Assembly (NCBI GenBank): GCA_028870115.1
Contig: JAGWQH010000105.1
Coordinates: forward strand, 1-58,751
DNA from: Candidatus Methylomirabilota bacterium
GTDB lineage: Bacteria > Methylomirabilota > Methylomirabilia > Methylomirabilales > Methylomirabilaceae
Length of the DNA: 58,751 bases
Direction of reading: 5' to 3'
Shown here: positions 16,802 to 25,480 of the stretch, one piece after another
Layout of the letters: the number at the start of each line of letters is the position of its first letter
Numbering within the stretch: the stretch's first letter is position 1
Position numbers and translations under genes: made by a program
Notes under the pieces: generated by a model
Databases searched by the model: none
What the model saw: only the letters and a program-made list of their open reading frames with translations
Told to the model about the DNA's origin: nothing

Positions 16802-18250
16802 ATGAACATGCCGACGTTAACAGAAAAAAACGTATCCTCTTTGCCTGATTTTAAAGTGGCAGATTTGTCCTTGGCCGATTTTGGTCGCAAAGAAATTGAA
16901 ATTGCTGAAAAAGAAATGCCCGGCCTGATGGCGGTGCGTGAAAAGTACGGGAAATTGAAATCCCTCAAAGGCGTCCGGGTCACCGGTTCGCTGCATATGA
17001 CCATTCAAACAGCCGTGTTGATCGAAACCCTGGTCGACCTGGGTGCTGATGTTCGCTGGGCCTCTTGCAATATCTTTTCAACCCAAGACCATGCAGCGGC
17101 AGCCATTGCCGTGGCTGGAGTTCCCGTATTCGCCTGGAAAGGTGAAACCTTGGAAGAATATTGGGACTGTACTTTTAACGCGCTGGTTCACCCCGGCAAA
17201 CACGGTGAGGTCCTGGGACCCCAGCTCATTGTGGATGATGGTGGCGATGCCACTCTGCTCATTCATTGGGGAGTTAAAGCCGAAAACGACGCGTCTTTCC
17301 TGGATCGAAAACCGGCAAACGAAGAGGAAGGTTGTATTCTCAACTTGTTGAAAAAGACCTTGAAGTCCCATCCTGGTATGTGGACCCGCATGATCAAAGA
17401 TTGGAAAGGGGTTTCGGAGGAAACCACCACCGGCGTCCATCGTTTATACCAGATGATGGAAAAAGGGGAACTTTTGGTGCCGGCCATTAATGTGAACGAC
17501 AGTGTCACCAAGAGCAAGTTCGATAATCTGTACGGATGCCGAGAGTCATTGGCCGACGGTATCAAGCGCGCCACCGATGTGATGATCGCAGGTAAGGTAG
17601 TAGTCGTGGCCGGCTACGGAGACGTGGGCAAGGGTTGCGCGCATAGCATGCGCAGTTACGGGGCCCGCGTTATCGTCACTGAGATTGATCCCATTAACGC
17701 TCTACAAGCGGCGATGGAGGGCTTTGAAGTCACCGTTATGGAAGATGCCGCCAAGGTGGGAAATATTTTTGTCACCGCCACCGGTAACGTGGATGTCATT
17801 ACCGTAGATCACATGGTGATGATGAAAGGGGAAAGCATCATTTGCAATATCGGGCATTTCGACAGCGAAATCGATGTGGCCGGGTTGAAATCCCTTCCGG
17901 GTGTACAACACGTCAACATCAAGCCCCAGGTAGATAAATATGTACTTCCCAATGGGAATAACCTCTATCTTCTGGCTGCAGGACGTCTTGTCAACCTGGG
18001 TTGTGCCACGGGTCATCCCAGTTTCGTCATGTCGAATTCATTTACGAACCAAACCTTGGCCCAAATCGATCTTTGGAACAATCCACGACCCATAGGTGTG
18101 TACACCTTACCTAAAAAGTTAGATGAGGAAGTCGCTCGACTACATTTGCAAAAACTGGGAATCAAGCTGACCCGGTTGAATCCCAAGCAGGCTCAATATA
18201 TCGGAGTCTCTCCAGAAGGTCCCTATAAGCCGGATCATTATCGTTATTAA
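16802..18250 (+). CDS. ahcY: Adenosylhomocysteinase, probably horizontally acquired
   Basis: This cytosolic 482-residue enzyme hydrolyses S-adenosylhomocysteine to adenosine and homocysteine, completing the SAM methylation cycle. Key motifs are [30 protein letters not shown], the NAD-binding [10 protein letters not shown] near residue 268, GHFDSEIDV and the C-terminal PDHYRY. The last carries the conserved Lys-Pro-Asp-His-Tyr-Arg-Tyr ending of the long, proteobacterial/eukaryotic-type enzymes. The gene is visibly AT-richer than its neighbours; sampled 60-bp lines run about 40-58% GC, with many AAA/GAA/TTT codons. It faces opposite to the metK strand, next to the remnant of another ahcY. An ATG at 16808 has the better spacing from AAGGA. 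Confidence 0.96.
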   Translation: MNMPTLTEKNVSSLPDFKVADLSLADFGRKEIEIAEKEMPGLMAVREKYGKLKSLKGVRVTGSLHMTIQTAVLIETLVDLGADVRWASCNIFSTQDHAAAAIAVAGVPVFAWKGETLEEYWDCTFNALVHPGKHGEVLGPQLIVDDGGDATLLIHWGVKAENDASFLDRKPANEEEGCILNLLKKTLKSHPGMWTRMIKDWKGVSEETTTGVHRLYQMMEKGELLVPAINVNDSVTKSKFDNLYGCRESLADGIKRATDVMIAGKVVVVAGYGDVGKGCAHSMRSYGARVIVTEIDPINALQAAMEGFEVTVMEDAAKVGNIFVTATGNVDVITVDHMVMMKGESIICNIGHFDSEIDVAGLKSLPGVQHVNIKPQVDKYVLPNGNNLYLLAAGRLVNLGCATGHPSFVMSNSFTNQTLAQIDLWNNPRPIGVYTLPKKLDEEVARLHLQKLGIKLTRLNPKQAQYIGVSPEGPYKPDHYRY

Positions 18251-18606
18251 TCAGCAATTGGATTGCCTCTAGAATCCTATCCCTTTGAATCCGCTGGGGG
18301 TTCATTCCCCGCGGCTTGCTGCCGTAAGTTCGTCATACCGGCGAAAGCCGATATCCAGAGGGCCCGACTAGATTCCCCCGTATCCAGTACGGGGCAGGCG
18401 TGTCAAGCACAGAATGACTGGCCAGAACAGAAGATGATACCTCGCAGCTTGCTTCGGAGGTTTTGAGGGGACCTTCAGAGGGGCAGCAACTATTTAAAAT
18501 GAGAGAATTGTAAGAACGCCTAACGACTGTAGAACAACCCGATTCTAAACGCCGTACTCAGCCTCGGGCTGTTCCAGCCCTAAATACAGCTATCAGCGGT
18601 CAGCGG
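18251..18606. other. Gene-free spacer between ahcY and metK, rich in repeats
   Basis: No gene is seen. It contains a repeat (18332-18418) and the left arm of a palindromic element overlapping metK. I looked on the minus strand for the missing 5' part of the old ahcY and found none. Confidence 0.6.
18332..18418. repeat. GTCATACCGGCGAAAGCCG-type dispersed repeat
   Basis: The 87-bp stretch begins GTCATACCGGCGAAAGCCG and ends GAATGAC. An internal TCCAG/GGATTCC-like layout matches a repeat type common in many bacterial genomes. It is non-coding. Confidence 0.55.
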
Positions 18607-18649
18607 TCAGCCAAGAGTGTCTTTTGCTGAATGCTGATCGCTGATAGCT
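18588..18649. repeat. Palindromic AGCTATCAGC repeat, copy 2, overlapping the metK stop
   Basis: AGCTATCAGCG (18588-18598) pairs with CGCTGATAGCT (18639-18649). The metK stop codon lies inside it, and the last about 14 residues of metK ([14 protein letters not shown]) are translated from the element. Confidence 0.75.
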
Positions 18650-19824
18650 GACCGCTCGTCTATGCTCCCAGCTCCCAGCCGGCCGGCCTCTTTTTTCAGT
18701 TCCTCGGCCTTGTCGGTTCGTTCCCACGTAAAATCAGGTTCTGTGCGGCCGAAATGGCCATAGGCCGCAGTCTGCTTATAGATCGGACGCCGAAGATCGA
18801 GTGCCTTGATCATCCCGGCCGGGGTCAGCTCAAAGTGCGTCCGGACCATTTTCATCAACTCCTCATCCGGTATCGCCCCTGTTCCCTTCGTATCGACCAA
18901 CACCGACACCGGGTCGGCGACGCCGATCGCATAGGCCAGTTGAACCTCACATTTCTTCGCTAAGCCGGCCGCCACGAAATTCTTTGCAATATACCTGGCA
19001 TTGTACGCCCCAGATCGATCGACCTTCGTCGGGTCCTTCCCGGAGAAGGCGCCACCTCCGTGGCTCCCGACACCGCCATAGGTATCCGCGATCAACTTCC
19101 GGCCGGTGAGCCCCGTGTCGCCGTGCGGACCACCGATGACAAAGCGGCCGGTAGGATTGATGTGATAGGTAATCGAATCCAAGTCCACCAACGCCTTGGG
19201 GAGAATCGGAAGAATCACCTGCTCAATGACATCTTCCCGGATCTGCTTTAACGGAACCTCAGCGCTGTGCTGGGTAGAGATGACGACCGTATCGATTCGA
19301 TTCGGCTTCCCATCAAGATATTCGACCGTGACCTGCGATTTGCCATCCGGCCGAAGGTAATCCAGGATCTCCGTACGCCGAACCTCGGCCAGGCGCCTGG
19401 CCAGCTTGTGGGCCAGCATGATCGGCATCGGCATCAATTCTGGTGTCTCATCGCTGGCATACCCGAACATCAACCCCTGATCTCCCGCCCCCTGGATATC
19501 CACCCCCAACGCGATGTCAGGGGACTGCTCCTGAATAGCGTTGATCACGCCGCAGGTCTCGTAATCAAAGCCGTATTTCGCCCTCGTATAACCGATGTCC
19601 CTGATCGTTTCGCGAACCACCCTTGGGATGTCCACATAACACTTGGTAGAAATCTCCCCGGCCACAAAGGCCAAGCCCGTCGTGACCAGCGTTTCACAGG
19701 CCACCCGGCCATAAGGGTCCTGCGTGAAGATGGCGTCAAGTACGGCATCAGAGATCTGGTCGGCGATCTTGTCGGGGTGACCTTCCGTCACCGATTCCGA
19801 CGTGAACAGATACAGCTTGGGCAT
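18607..19824 (-). CDS. metK: S-adenosylmethionine synthetase
   Basis: This 405-residue enzyme makes SAM from methionine and ATP. Motifs include [20 protein letters not shown] at the N-terminus, [12 protein letters not shown] near residue 120 and [16 protein letters not shown] near residue 265. The start at 19824 is set by GGAGGAGGAC just upstream and by the family's usual [11 protein letters not shown] beginning; an open frame continues 33 codons further but looks non-coding. The C-terminal tail is abnormal: after the natural end around RLGAG it reads through a palindromic repeat and gains about 18 residues. It is the last intact gene of the minus-strand run, with the ahcY relic beyond it. 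Confidence 0.97.
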   Translation of the reverse strand: MPKLYLFTSESVTEGHPDKIADQISDAVLDAIFTQDPYGRVACETLVTTGLAFVAGEISTKCYVDIPRVVRETIRDIGYTRAKYGFDYETCGVINAIQEQSPDIALGVDIQGAGDQGLMFGYASDETPELMPMPIMLAHKLARRLAEVRRTEILDYLRPDGKSQVTVEYLDGKPNRIDTVVISTQHSAEVPLKQIREDVIEQVILPILPKALVDLDSITYHINPTGRFVIGGPHGDTGLTGRKLIADTYGGVGSHGGGAFSGKDPTKVDRSGAYNARYIAKNFVAAGLAKKCEVQLAYAIGVADPVSVLVDTKGTGAIPDEELMKMVRTHFELTPAGMIKALDLRRPIYKQTAAYGHFGRTEPDFTWERTDKAEELKKEAGRLGAGSIDERSAISDQHSAKDTLG

Positions 19825-19980
19825 GAATCGGTCCTCCTCCCCTTCTATAAAATCCGCTCTGTTACTCCGACGGCGAGCCGGCGAACAGCGTCCCCTCGCC
19901 TTCGACGGGTCACTGTAACACACCTCTCCCGCTTGTCAAGAAAAAGCCGTAGCCCGGCCGCCTCCCCTGGAAACTCGCTC

Positions 19981-20505
19981 TCATCGTCCGATGAACTCTT
20001 CCCATCGACCCTGAGCCTTCAGAATCAGGTCGATTACCTCCCGGACCGCGCCGCAGCCGCCGGCCTGCGTCGTCACAAAGGCAACCTGCGCCCTCACCTC
20101 CGGATGAGCATCAGCCGGCGCCGCAGAGAGGCCGGCCCGACCGAGCAACGGTAGGTCGTTCAGATCATCACCGACATACGCCGCCGCCTCATCGGTCAGG
20201 CCATACCGCTGAAGGAGTATCTCGTACACTTCGAGCTTGTTCAGGGCTCCTTGGTGGATCTCAGAAATACCCAACTCCTTCGCACGGTGGGTAACCGCCC
20301 TCGACACGCGCCCCGTCAGGATCGCCGTCAGTAACCCCGCTTGTTGGGCCATGCGAAGACCCAGGCCGTCCCTCACGAAGAATGCCTGACTCTCCACCCC
20401 CTCAGCACTGTAGAAGATGCGTCCGTCAGTCAGGACGCCATCCACGTCCGTTATGAGCAGACGTATCGCCTTCGCCTTTTCCTGAAGTCTGAGGTTGCTT
20501 GACAT
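19981..20505 (-). CDS. kdsC: 3-deoxy-D-manno-octulosonate 8-phosphate phosphatase
   Basis: This 174-residue HAD-family phosphatase removes phosphate from Kdo-8-phosphate to give free Kdo. The nucleophile motif ITDVDGVLTDG near residue 18 holds the catalytic aspartates. TGRVSRAV and YVGDDLNDLPLL supply the later HAD motifs. Length and motif spacing fit the small KdsC type, which lacks a cap domain and works as a tetramer. With kdsD and kdsA in the same run, three of the four Kdo-synthesis steps are present. Confidence 0.93.
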   Translation of the reverse strand: MSSNLRLQEKAKAIRLLITDVDGVLTDGRIFYSAEGVESQAFFVRDGLGLRMAQQAGLLTAILTGRVSRAVTHRAKELGISEIHQGALNKLEVYEILLQRYGLTDEAAAYVGDDLNDLPLLGRAGLSAAPADAHPEVRAQVAFVTTQAGGCGAVREVIDLILKAQGRWEEFIGR

Positions 20506-20532
20506 GGAACTCCATACTCCCTCAAAAGGTCA

Positions 20533-22236
20533 TCATGACCGCGCCCGATTCTTCACCAGGACAAAGTCCCGCTGGCGATACGAATGATTCGCAAGACGCA
20601 TGATCGGGAGGTTGCCTCGGCGTTCAAGCTCCTCGAAGCTGCTTTTGCTCAGAAGACCGAAGATCTGCGGCCCGGCCTCAAAGGCCGCGTAGATCTCGTC
20701 CGGGGTCTGAAGTTCCGGCACCGGCGATGGTCGATCCAGATAATACAGGATATCCTCACCAAACGACCGCCCCGGGTGATAAATCACCAGAGGGGCGTCA
20801 CCCACAACCGCGCTGATCTGCTCGGCAATGACCTTTGCAGATTCGTGTCTGGCAAGCGTAGGATAAAAGTACTGAACCAGACCGATAGTCATCGCGATGG
20901 CGACCGCCACCACGCTCGAAAAGATAGCCGGCGGTTGACACCTGCAGGCGGTGTAGAGGACAGCTATGCACCCGATACCTAAAAGCAGTGCAAACGGGAT
21001 AGACCAGAAATCACCAGGCATGAGAAATCGCAGCTGAATGAGCCTTGGGCCAATAAACAAGCCCAACGCGCCAACCAGACCCAGAAGGCAGGCCGTAACC
21101 CGGAGCAGGCGGGTCTCCGTCGACGACAGGGTATTTGCATACCGAAAGAGATGGTCCCAGTATCGGGCCATCAACAGGGCAAAGGGCGGGATAAGATATA
21201 CGAGAAACCGCTCGGCCTTCCCTGCCGGCAGGCTCAAGAGCACGAAAAATCCGATGAACCAGACGCGAAGCAGCAGGTCCGCTTCGCCAAGAGGACGAAC
21301 ATGCGATCTCCAGAGATACAGACTTACACATGGGAGAAAGAGGCTCCAGGGAAAGAAAACCGCAAAGATCATGACGAGGTAGAAAAACGGTGAGTTTGGC
21401 GCATGGACGACGCGGGTCAGATTCTCGTCGACAAAAAAGTGCCGGTTAAACTCATCGCCTAACTCCAGATAATAGGGCACGGTAACCAGCAGAAAGATTG
21501 CCAGGCCAACCAGCAGGTACGGAATTTCTGCGAGGACCCTGGATCGCCGTGTCAGCACCACAAAGCCGAACGCCGCAACTGCCGGCAGCAGGAAACCTAC
21601 GGGGCCCTTCAAGATGGTTGCCAGGGCCATCGACAGGAAGGCGAAACACAGATAGCTGAGCCGACGCCCGCCTCCGCGATAGGCCACATAAAAGGCGAAG
21701 AATGCGAGATTCATCCAAAAGGCAAGCTCGACATCGAATCTCGCTTGATGAGCATGCCAGACAGCGGCAAGCGTAGTGGTCGTGATAAGCGCCGCAATTA
21801 CGCCAAGCCGTCGGTCGAACAGCAGCTTTCCACTAAAGTACACGAGGAACACCAGCCCGATCCCGAAGGTCGCTGATGGAAATCGAATGGCAAACTCAGT
21901 CGGCCCCCACAGGACAAGGGACAGCGCCATAAGCCAGAAATGCAGTGGGGGTTTGTTCACATAGGGACGTCCCTCGTAGACAAGCTGCAGCCAGTCCCCG
22001 GTCCGAACCATCCTTCGCGCAATGGCCGCGTACATCCCCTCGTCGCCTCTGAGGGGTATGCCCAGATGCGAGTAGAAGACGAAAAGCACCCAGACGAGCA
22101 GAGCGCCCAGGACCAGCCACTCCTTTTCCAGACATCCCCCTATCCCACATCCCCCCGCACCGCCCTTTGCAAAAGGGGGGATGTCTGGGGCTGAAGGAGA
22201 ATTTACTTCGTACCCCGCACCTCGCAGTTCGCCCAT
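20533..22236 (-). CDS. Dolichyl-phosphate-mannose-type glycosyltransferase (GT39/ArnT-like)
   Basis: This 567-residue inner-membrane protein has about 11-13 hydrophobic segments. After the first segment comes GIPLRGDEGMYAAIARRM, the acidic periplasmic loop where ArnT/PMT enzymes keep their catalytic Asp/Glu, then PYVNKPPLHFWLMALS. Such enzymes move a sugar from a polyprenyl carrier to lipid A, core or protein. Its place between kdsC and kdsD suggests lipid A or core decoration. The first about 38 residues are translated from repeat DNA (the PPFAKGGAGG stretch and a GCGAGGTGCGG-type repeat). The ancestral start was therefore probably nearer to EKEWLVLGAL. Confidence 0.85.
   Translation of the reverse strand: MGELRGAGYEVNSPSAPDIPPFAKGGAGGCGIGGCLEKEWLVLGALLVWVLFVFYSHLGIPLRGDEGMYAAIARRMVRTGDWLQLVYEGRPYVNKPPLHFWLMALSLVLWGPTEFAIRFPSATFGIGLVFLVYFSGKLLFDRRLGVIAALITTTTLAAVWHAHQARFDVELAFWMNLAFFAFYVAYRGGGRRLSYLCFAFLSMALATILKGPVGFLLPAVAAFGFVVLTRRSRVLAEIPYLLVGLAIFLLVTVPYYLELGDEFNRHFFVDENLTRVVHAPNSPFFYLVMIFAVFFPWSLFLPCVSLYLWRSHVRPLGEADLLLRVWFIGFFVLLSLPAGKAERFLVYLIPPFALLMARYWDHLFRYANTLSSTETRLLRVTACLLGLVGALGLFIGPRLIQLRFLMPGDFWSIPFALLLGIGCIAVLYTACRCQPPAIFSSVVAVAIAMTIGLVQYFYPTLARHESAKVIAEQISAVVGDAPLVIYHPGRSFGEDILYYLDRPSPVPELQTPDEIYAAFEAGPQIFGLLSKSSFEELERRGNLPIMRLANHSYRQRDFVLVKNRARS
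22135..22230. repeat. Repeat inserted at the N-terminus of the GT39 gene
   Basis: CCGCCCTTTGCAAAAGGGGGG with flanking CCCAGACATCCCC/GGGGATGTCTGG arms forms an imperfect palindrome. A CGCACCTCGCAGTTCGC-type repeat adjoins it. Both are of the kind seen between genes elsewhere in the window, but here they are read in frame. Confidence 0.55.
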
Positions 22237-22238
22237 CT

Positions 22239-23198
22239 CTATACCACCCCAGCCCTCAAAAGATCGTGCAGATGGATGACCCCATCCGGCTTCGCCTCGT
22301 GATCTACACTCAGCAGGGAGGTGATCGCGTGCCGTTCCATAACCTCCAGCGCCTTGGCCGCAAGGGCGTCCTTGTCGATAGTCCTGGGGTTTGGCGTCAT
22401 ACAGTCTCTGACCTGCCGCTGCAATAGATCGATCCCTCTTTGGAGCGCCCGCCGAAGGTCGCCATCGGTCAGGATCCCGGTGAGGATCCCGGCCTCGTCC
22501 ACCACAGCGGTCATCCCGAGCTGCTTTCGCGAAATCTCGGTGACTGCGTCACGCATGAGCGCATCCTGCGCGATGATAGGGAGTCGCTCGCCGACATGCA
22601 TCAGGTCCTTCACCCGCCAAAGCAGTCGCCTCCCCAGACTGCCGGCCGGATGCAGGAGGGCAAAGTCGGCCTCGGTGAAGCCGCGCTGCTCGAGCAGGAC
22701 AACAGCGAGCGCATCGCCCATTGCCAAGGCTGCCGTGGTGCTGGCAGTCGGCGCCAATGCCAGCGGGCAGGCTTCTTTCGCTACACCGACATCGATGGCA
22801 ACATCGCTCTGTCGGGCAAGGGTAGAAGCAGAATCGCCGACCAGCGCGATCAGTGTGAGGCCGAGCCGTTTGATCGCGGGGAGCAAGCCCACAAGCTCAT
22901 CCGTCTCACCGCTGTTCGAGACCGCAATCACGACATCGCCACGGACCAGCATTCCCAGATCGCCATGCCCCCCCTCGGCGGGGTGGAGAAAGAACGCAGG
23001 GGTTCCGGTGCTGGCCATGGTGGAGGCAATCTTCTGAGCAACCGAGCCGGACTTGCCCATGCCGGTCAGCACGACCCGGCCCCGGCAGTCCCGGAGGATC
23101 TCGACGGCCCGGTCGAACCGCTCATTAAGTTTCGGGATCAAGGCCAGGATCGCCTCGGCCTCGATCTGCAACACGTGTCGCCCTCGATCGGCAATCAT
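22239..23198 (-). CDS. kdsD: Arabinose-5-phosphate isomerase (KpsF/GutQ family)
   Basis: This 319-residue enzyme converts ribulose 5-phosphate to arabinose 5-phosphate, the first step to Kdo. The SIS sugar isomerase domain (about residues 1-190) carries GMGKSGSVAQKIASTMASTG and HPAEGGHGDLGM. Two CBS domains (about 205-319) follow, containing AVVDEAGILTGILTDGDLRR. The full-length SIS-CBS-CBS layout is normal. Its start overlaps the stop of the upstream heptosyltransferase by ATGA, so translation is probably coupled. Confidence 0.95.
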   Translation of the reverse strand: MIADRGRHVLQIEAEAILALIPKLNERFDRAVEILRDCRGRVVLTGMGKSGSVAQKIASTMASTGTPAFFLHPAEGGHGDLGMLVRGDVVIAVSNSGETDELVGLLPAIKRLGLTLIALVGDSASTLARQSDVAIDVGVAKEACPLALAPTASTTAALAMGDALAVVLLEQRGFTEADFALLHPAGSLGRRLLWRVKDLMHVGERLPIIAQDALMRDAVTEISRKQLGMTAVVDEAGILTGILTDGDLRRALQRGIDLLQRQVRDCMTPNPRTIDKDALAAKALEVMERHAITSLLSVDHEAKPDGVIHLHDLLRAGVV

Positions 23199-24253
23199 AG
23201 AATCTCGGTCCGCTCTGGCGGAGTCCCGAGCATCCGCTCTACGACGGGGATCACCTCATCAAGCTCGATCAATCGCATGCAGTTCTGCTCCCCACGCTGG
23301 CACCCGCCCGGGAAGCAGGGCCGGCAATCCACCCCCTTGTAGAGCGTGGCATGACCCTGACCGGCCGGTCCCCAGATCCTCGGATCGGCAGGACCAAAAA
23401 GGCCGACCACCGGCGTGCCCATCGCAGCCGCGATATGCATTGGTCCGTTGTCGTTTCCAACAAGGAGGGCAGCCTGTCGGAGCAGCCCGGCCAACTCCAA
23501 GAGCGTCAAGCGCCCGACCAGCGAACGACAGCCGGTTTCTACCCGGCTCAGGATTGCCTCAGCGGTCTCCTGATCTGCAACGGAACCGAGCAGCACCACC
23601 TTGATCCCGAGCTTCCCCTGAATATAGTCGATCAGGCCCGCAAACCGCGCAGCAGGCCAGCTTTTAAACCACCACCGGGCACCTGGATGCACCGCCACAA
23701 AGCGCTCACCGGACAAGATGTCGACGGCGCCGAGGGCAGCGCCAGCGGCCGCCTCATCGGACGCTCGAATCTTGAGTATAGGCAACGAAGGGGCAACCGG
23801 AATCCCCAGCACCTCCAGCGCCATCAGATGCTGGCGGATCATCGGAATCGGCTGCTCCTGCACCGGGACCAGATGCGTGTAGAGTCGCCCACGCCAGCGA
23901 CCTTCTCGATTGAAGCCGACTCTAGTCGCCGCTCCGGTGAGTCGGCTCAGGATCGCCGCGCGGTCTCCATCGGTCAGATCGAGCACGAGATCGAAGCGGC
24001 GCCGACGCAGCGCCGCAGCGAATTTCAGTTGACGCAGCGGCGACCCTGCCCGCTCCGCGATCAGCACCTCATCCAAATAAGGGTTGGTGGCAATCATCGT
24101 CTCGGTACCCGGATTGACCAGCATTGAAAGGACCGCTTTTGGAAAGACCGCCCGCAAGGAGGCGATAACGGGGGTGCTGAGCAACACATCGCCCAGGTAT
24201 CTCAGTTTGATCACCAATATCCGCTCTGGTGCGACCATGCCAGAGGTCGACAT
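23195..24253 (-). CDS. Glycosyltransferase family 9 (heptosyltransferase)
   Basis: This 352-residue GT-B protein starts MSTSGMVAPERILVIKLRYL. The GT9 motifs FVAVHPGARWWFKSWP and LLVGNDNGPMHIAAAMG are followed by GTPVVGLFGPADP and the typical cysteine-rich CRPCFPGGCQ tail. It most likely adds a heptose to the inner LPS core (WaaF/WaaQ type). I place the start at 24253, where the ATG overlaps the upstream TGA as TGATG; the frame is open further upstream but would run into the preceding gene. Confidence 0.9.
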   Translation of the reverse strand: MSTSGMVAPERILVIKLRYLGDVLLSTPVIASLRAVFPKAVLSMLVNPGTETMIATNPYLDEVLIAERAGSPLRQLKFAAALRRRRFDLVLDLTDGDRAAILSRLTGAATRVGFNREGRWRGRLYTHLVPVQEQPIPMIRQHLMALEVLGIPVAPSLPILKIRASDEAAAGAALGAVDILSGERFVAVHPGARWWFKSWPAARFAGLIDYIQGKLGIKVVLLGSVADQETAEAILSRVETGCRSLVGRLTLLELAGLLRQAALLVGNDNGPMHIAAAMGTPVVGLFGPADPRIWGPAGQGHATLYKGVDCRPCFPGGCQRGEQNCMRLIELDEVIPVVERMLGTPPERTEIL

Positions 24254-25353
24254 CACCGACTTCCCACCCGGCGATATGCCTGCAGTGTCTCGCGCGCAGT
24301 TCGCTCCCACGAGAACTGCTTTATGCGATCGAACCCACGCGCTCGAAGCATGACGGCCAGCGTTTCATCTTCCAAGATAGCGTTCATCGCGTCAGCCAGG
24401 GCCTCAGGGTCCCGGGGATCTACCTGGAGAGCCGCCTCTCCGACAACTTCGGGGAGCGAAGATGTGTTCGAGGTGATGGTGGGAGTTCCGCACGCCATCG
24501 CTTCCAGGGGCGGCAAACCGAACCCCTCATAGAGCGAAGGGTAGACAAACAGGTCGGCGTAGGAATAGAGGCGTCGGACCTCCTCCGGGGGAAGATAGCC
24601 CGGCATGACGACCTCCCCATCCAGACCCGAGCCCCTGACGACATCAGAGATCTCCTCAATCCCCTGTCCGGGAGCACCAACGAGCACGAGGCAGTGAGAG
24701 CGCCGTATGCGAGTCATCCCGCCAAAGGCCCGCACCAATGTGGGGATATTTTTGCGCGGCTCGAGCGTTCCCACGAACAGCACATACCTGTCCCGAGGTA
24801 GGGCATACCGCCGACAAAGCGCCTCGCGACCCCCCGCAACACGCTCGGGGTAGTAGTCGTCGCCTACGCCCTGATTGATGATCTCAATCTTCTCGCGGGG
24901 CACGCCCATTAAATCGCCCACGTCTCGAGCTGCCTGCTCCGACGGAACCACAACAAGGGTGGCTTGATGAACTGTGCGCCTGGTCTTCTCTGATGCCAGG
25001 CGGGCTCTCCAACGCCGCGGCGCGATACCCGGCATCCGTTCGGCCGCCAGGTCATGGATAGTGACGATACTCCCACATCTGCCGATGCCCCGAAGCCGAT
25101 AGCTCGTCCCATGGTAGACATCCAAATCGTCAAGCCGGCTCCTCACCCGCAGCAGGAGTTTTGGAGCGGAAACCACGCGAACATGCCCGCTCCATCCCGC
25201 CGGGCTCTTCGACTCGCCCCACATACCGGTGCGGTACAGCACAAACTCATCCTCGGGGGCCAAGCGCCCCATGTGCGTGACCAGGTTGGCCACATATTGG
25301 CCGATCCCGGCCTGTCGTATGAACATCGGATTCGCGTCAATGCCGATACGCAC
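24253..25353 (-). CDS. Glycosyltransferase family 4
   Basis: This 366-residue retaining GT-B glycosyltransferase begins MRIGIDANPMFIRQAGIGQY. The donor-binding half shows YVLFVGTLEPRKNIPTLV and the conserved EX7E element as PSLYEGFGLPPLEAMACGTP. It belongs to the large mannosyltransferase-like GT4 group; the sugar cannot be told. Within the core operon it probably extends the outer core or O-unit. Its stop overlaps the next start by one base. Confidence 0.9.
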   Translation of the reverse strand: MRIGIDANPMFIRQAGIGQYVANLVTHMGRLAPEDEFVLYRTGMWGESKSPAGWSGHVRVVSAPKLLLRVRSRLDDLDVYHGTSYRLRGIGRCGSIVTIHDLAAERMPGIAPRRWRARLASEKTRRTVHQATLVVVPSEQAARDVGDLMGVPREKIEIINQGVGDDYYPERVAGGREALCRRYALPRDRYVLFVGTLEPRKNIPTLVRAFGGMTRIRRSHCLVLVGAPGQGIEEISDVVRGSGLDGEVVMPGYLPPEEVRRLYSYADLFVYPSLYEGFGLPPLEAMACGTPTITSNTSSLPEVVGEAALQVDPRDPEALADAMNAILEDETLAVMLRARGFDRIKQFSWERTARETLQAYRRVGSR

Positions 25354-25480
25354 AATACGCTCTCGCGCGTTGGAACCGTCCGCAGATCAGCCAAGCACAC
25401 CATTTACGGTACATAGACGGTCGCGAATAACCAAAACAACTTCATTACCTTCTCAGTACGCCCACGTGGGATCTGCATGA

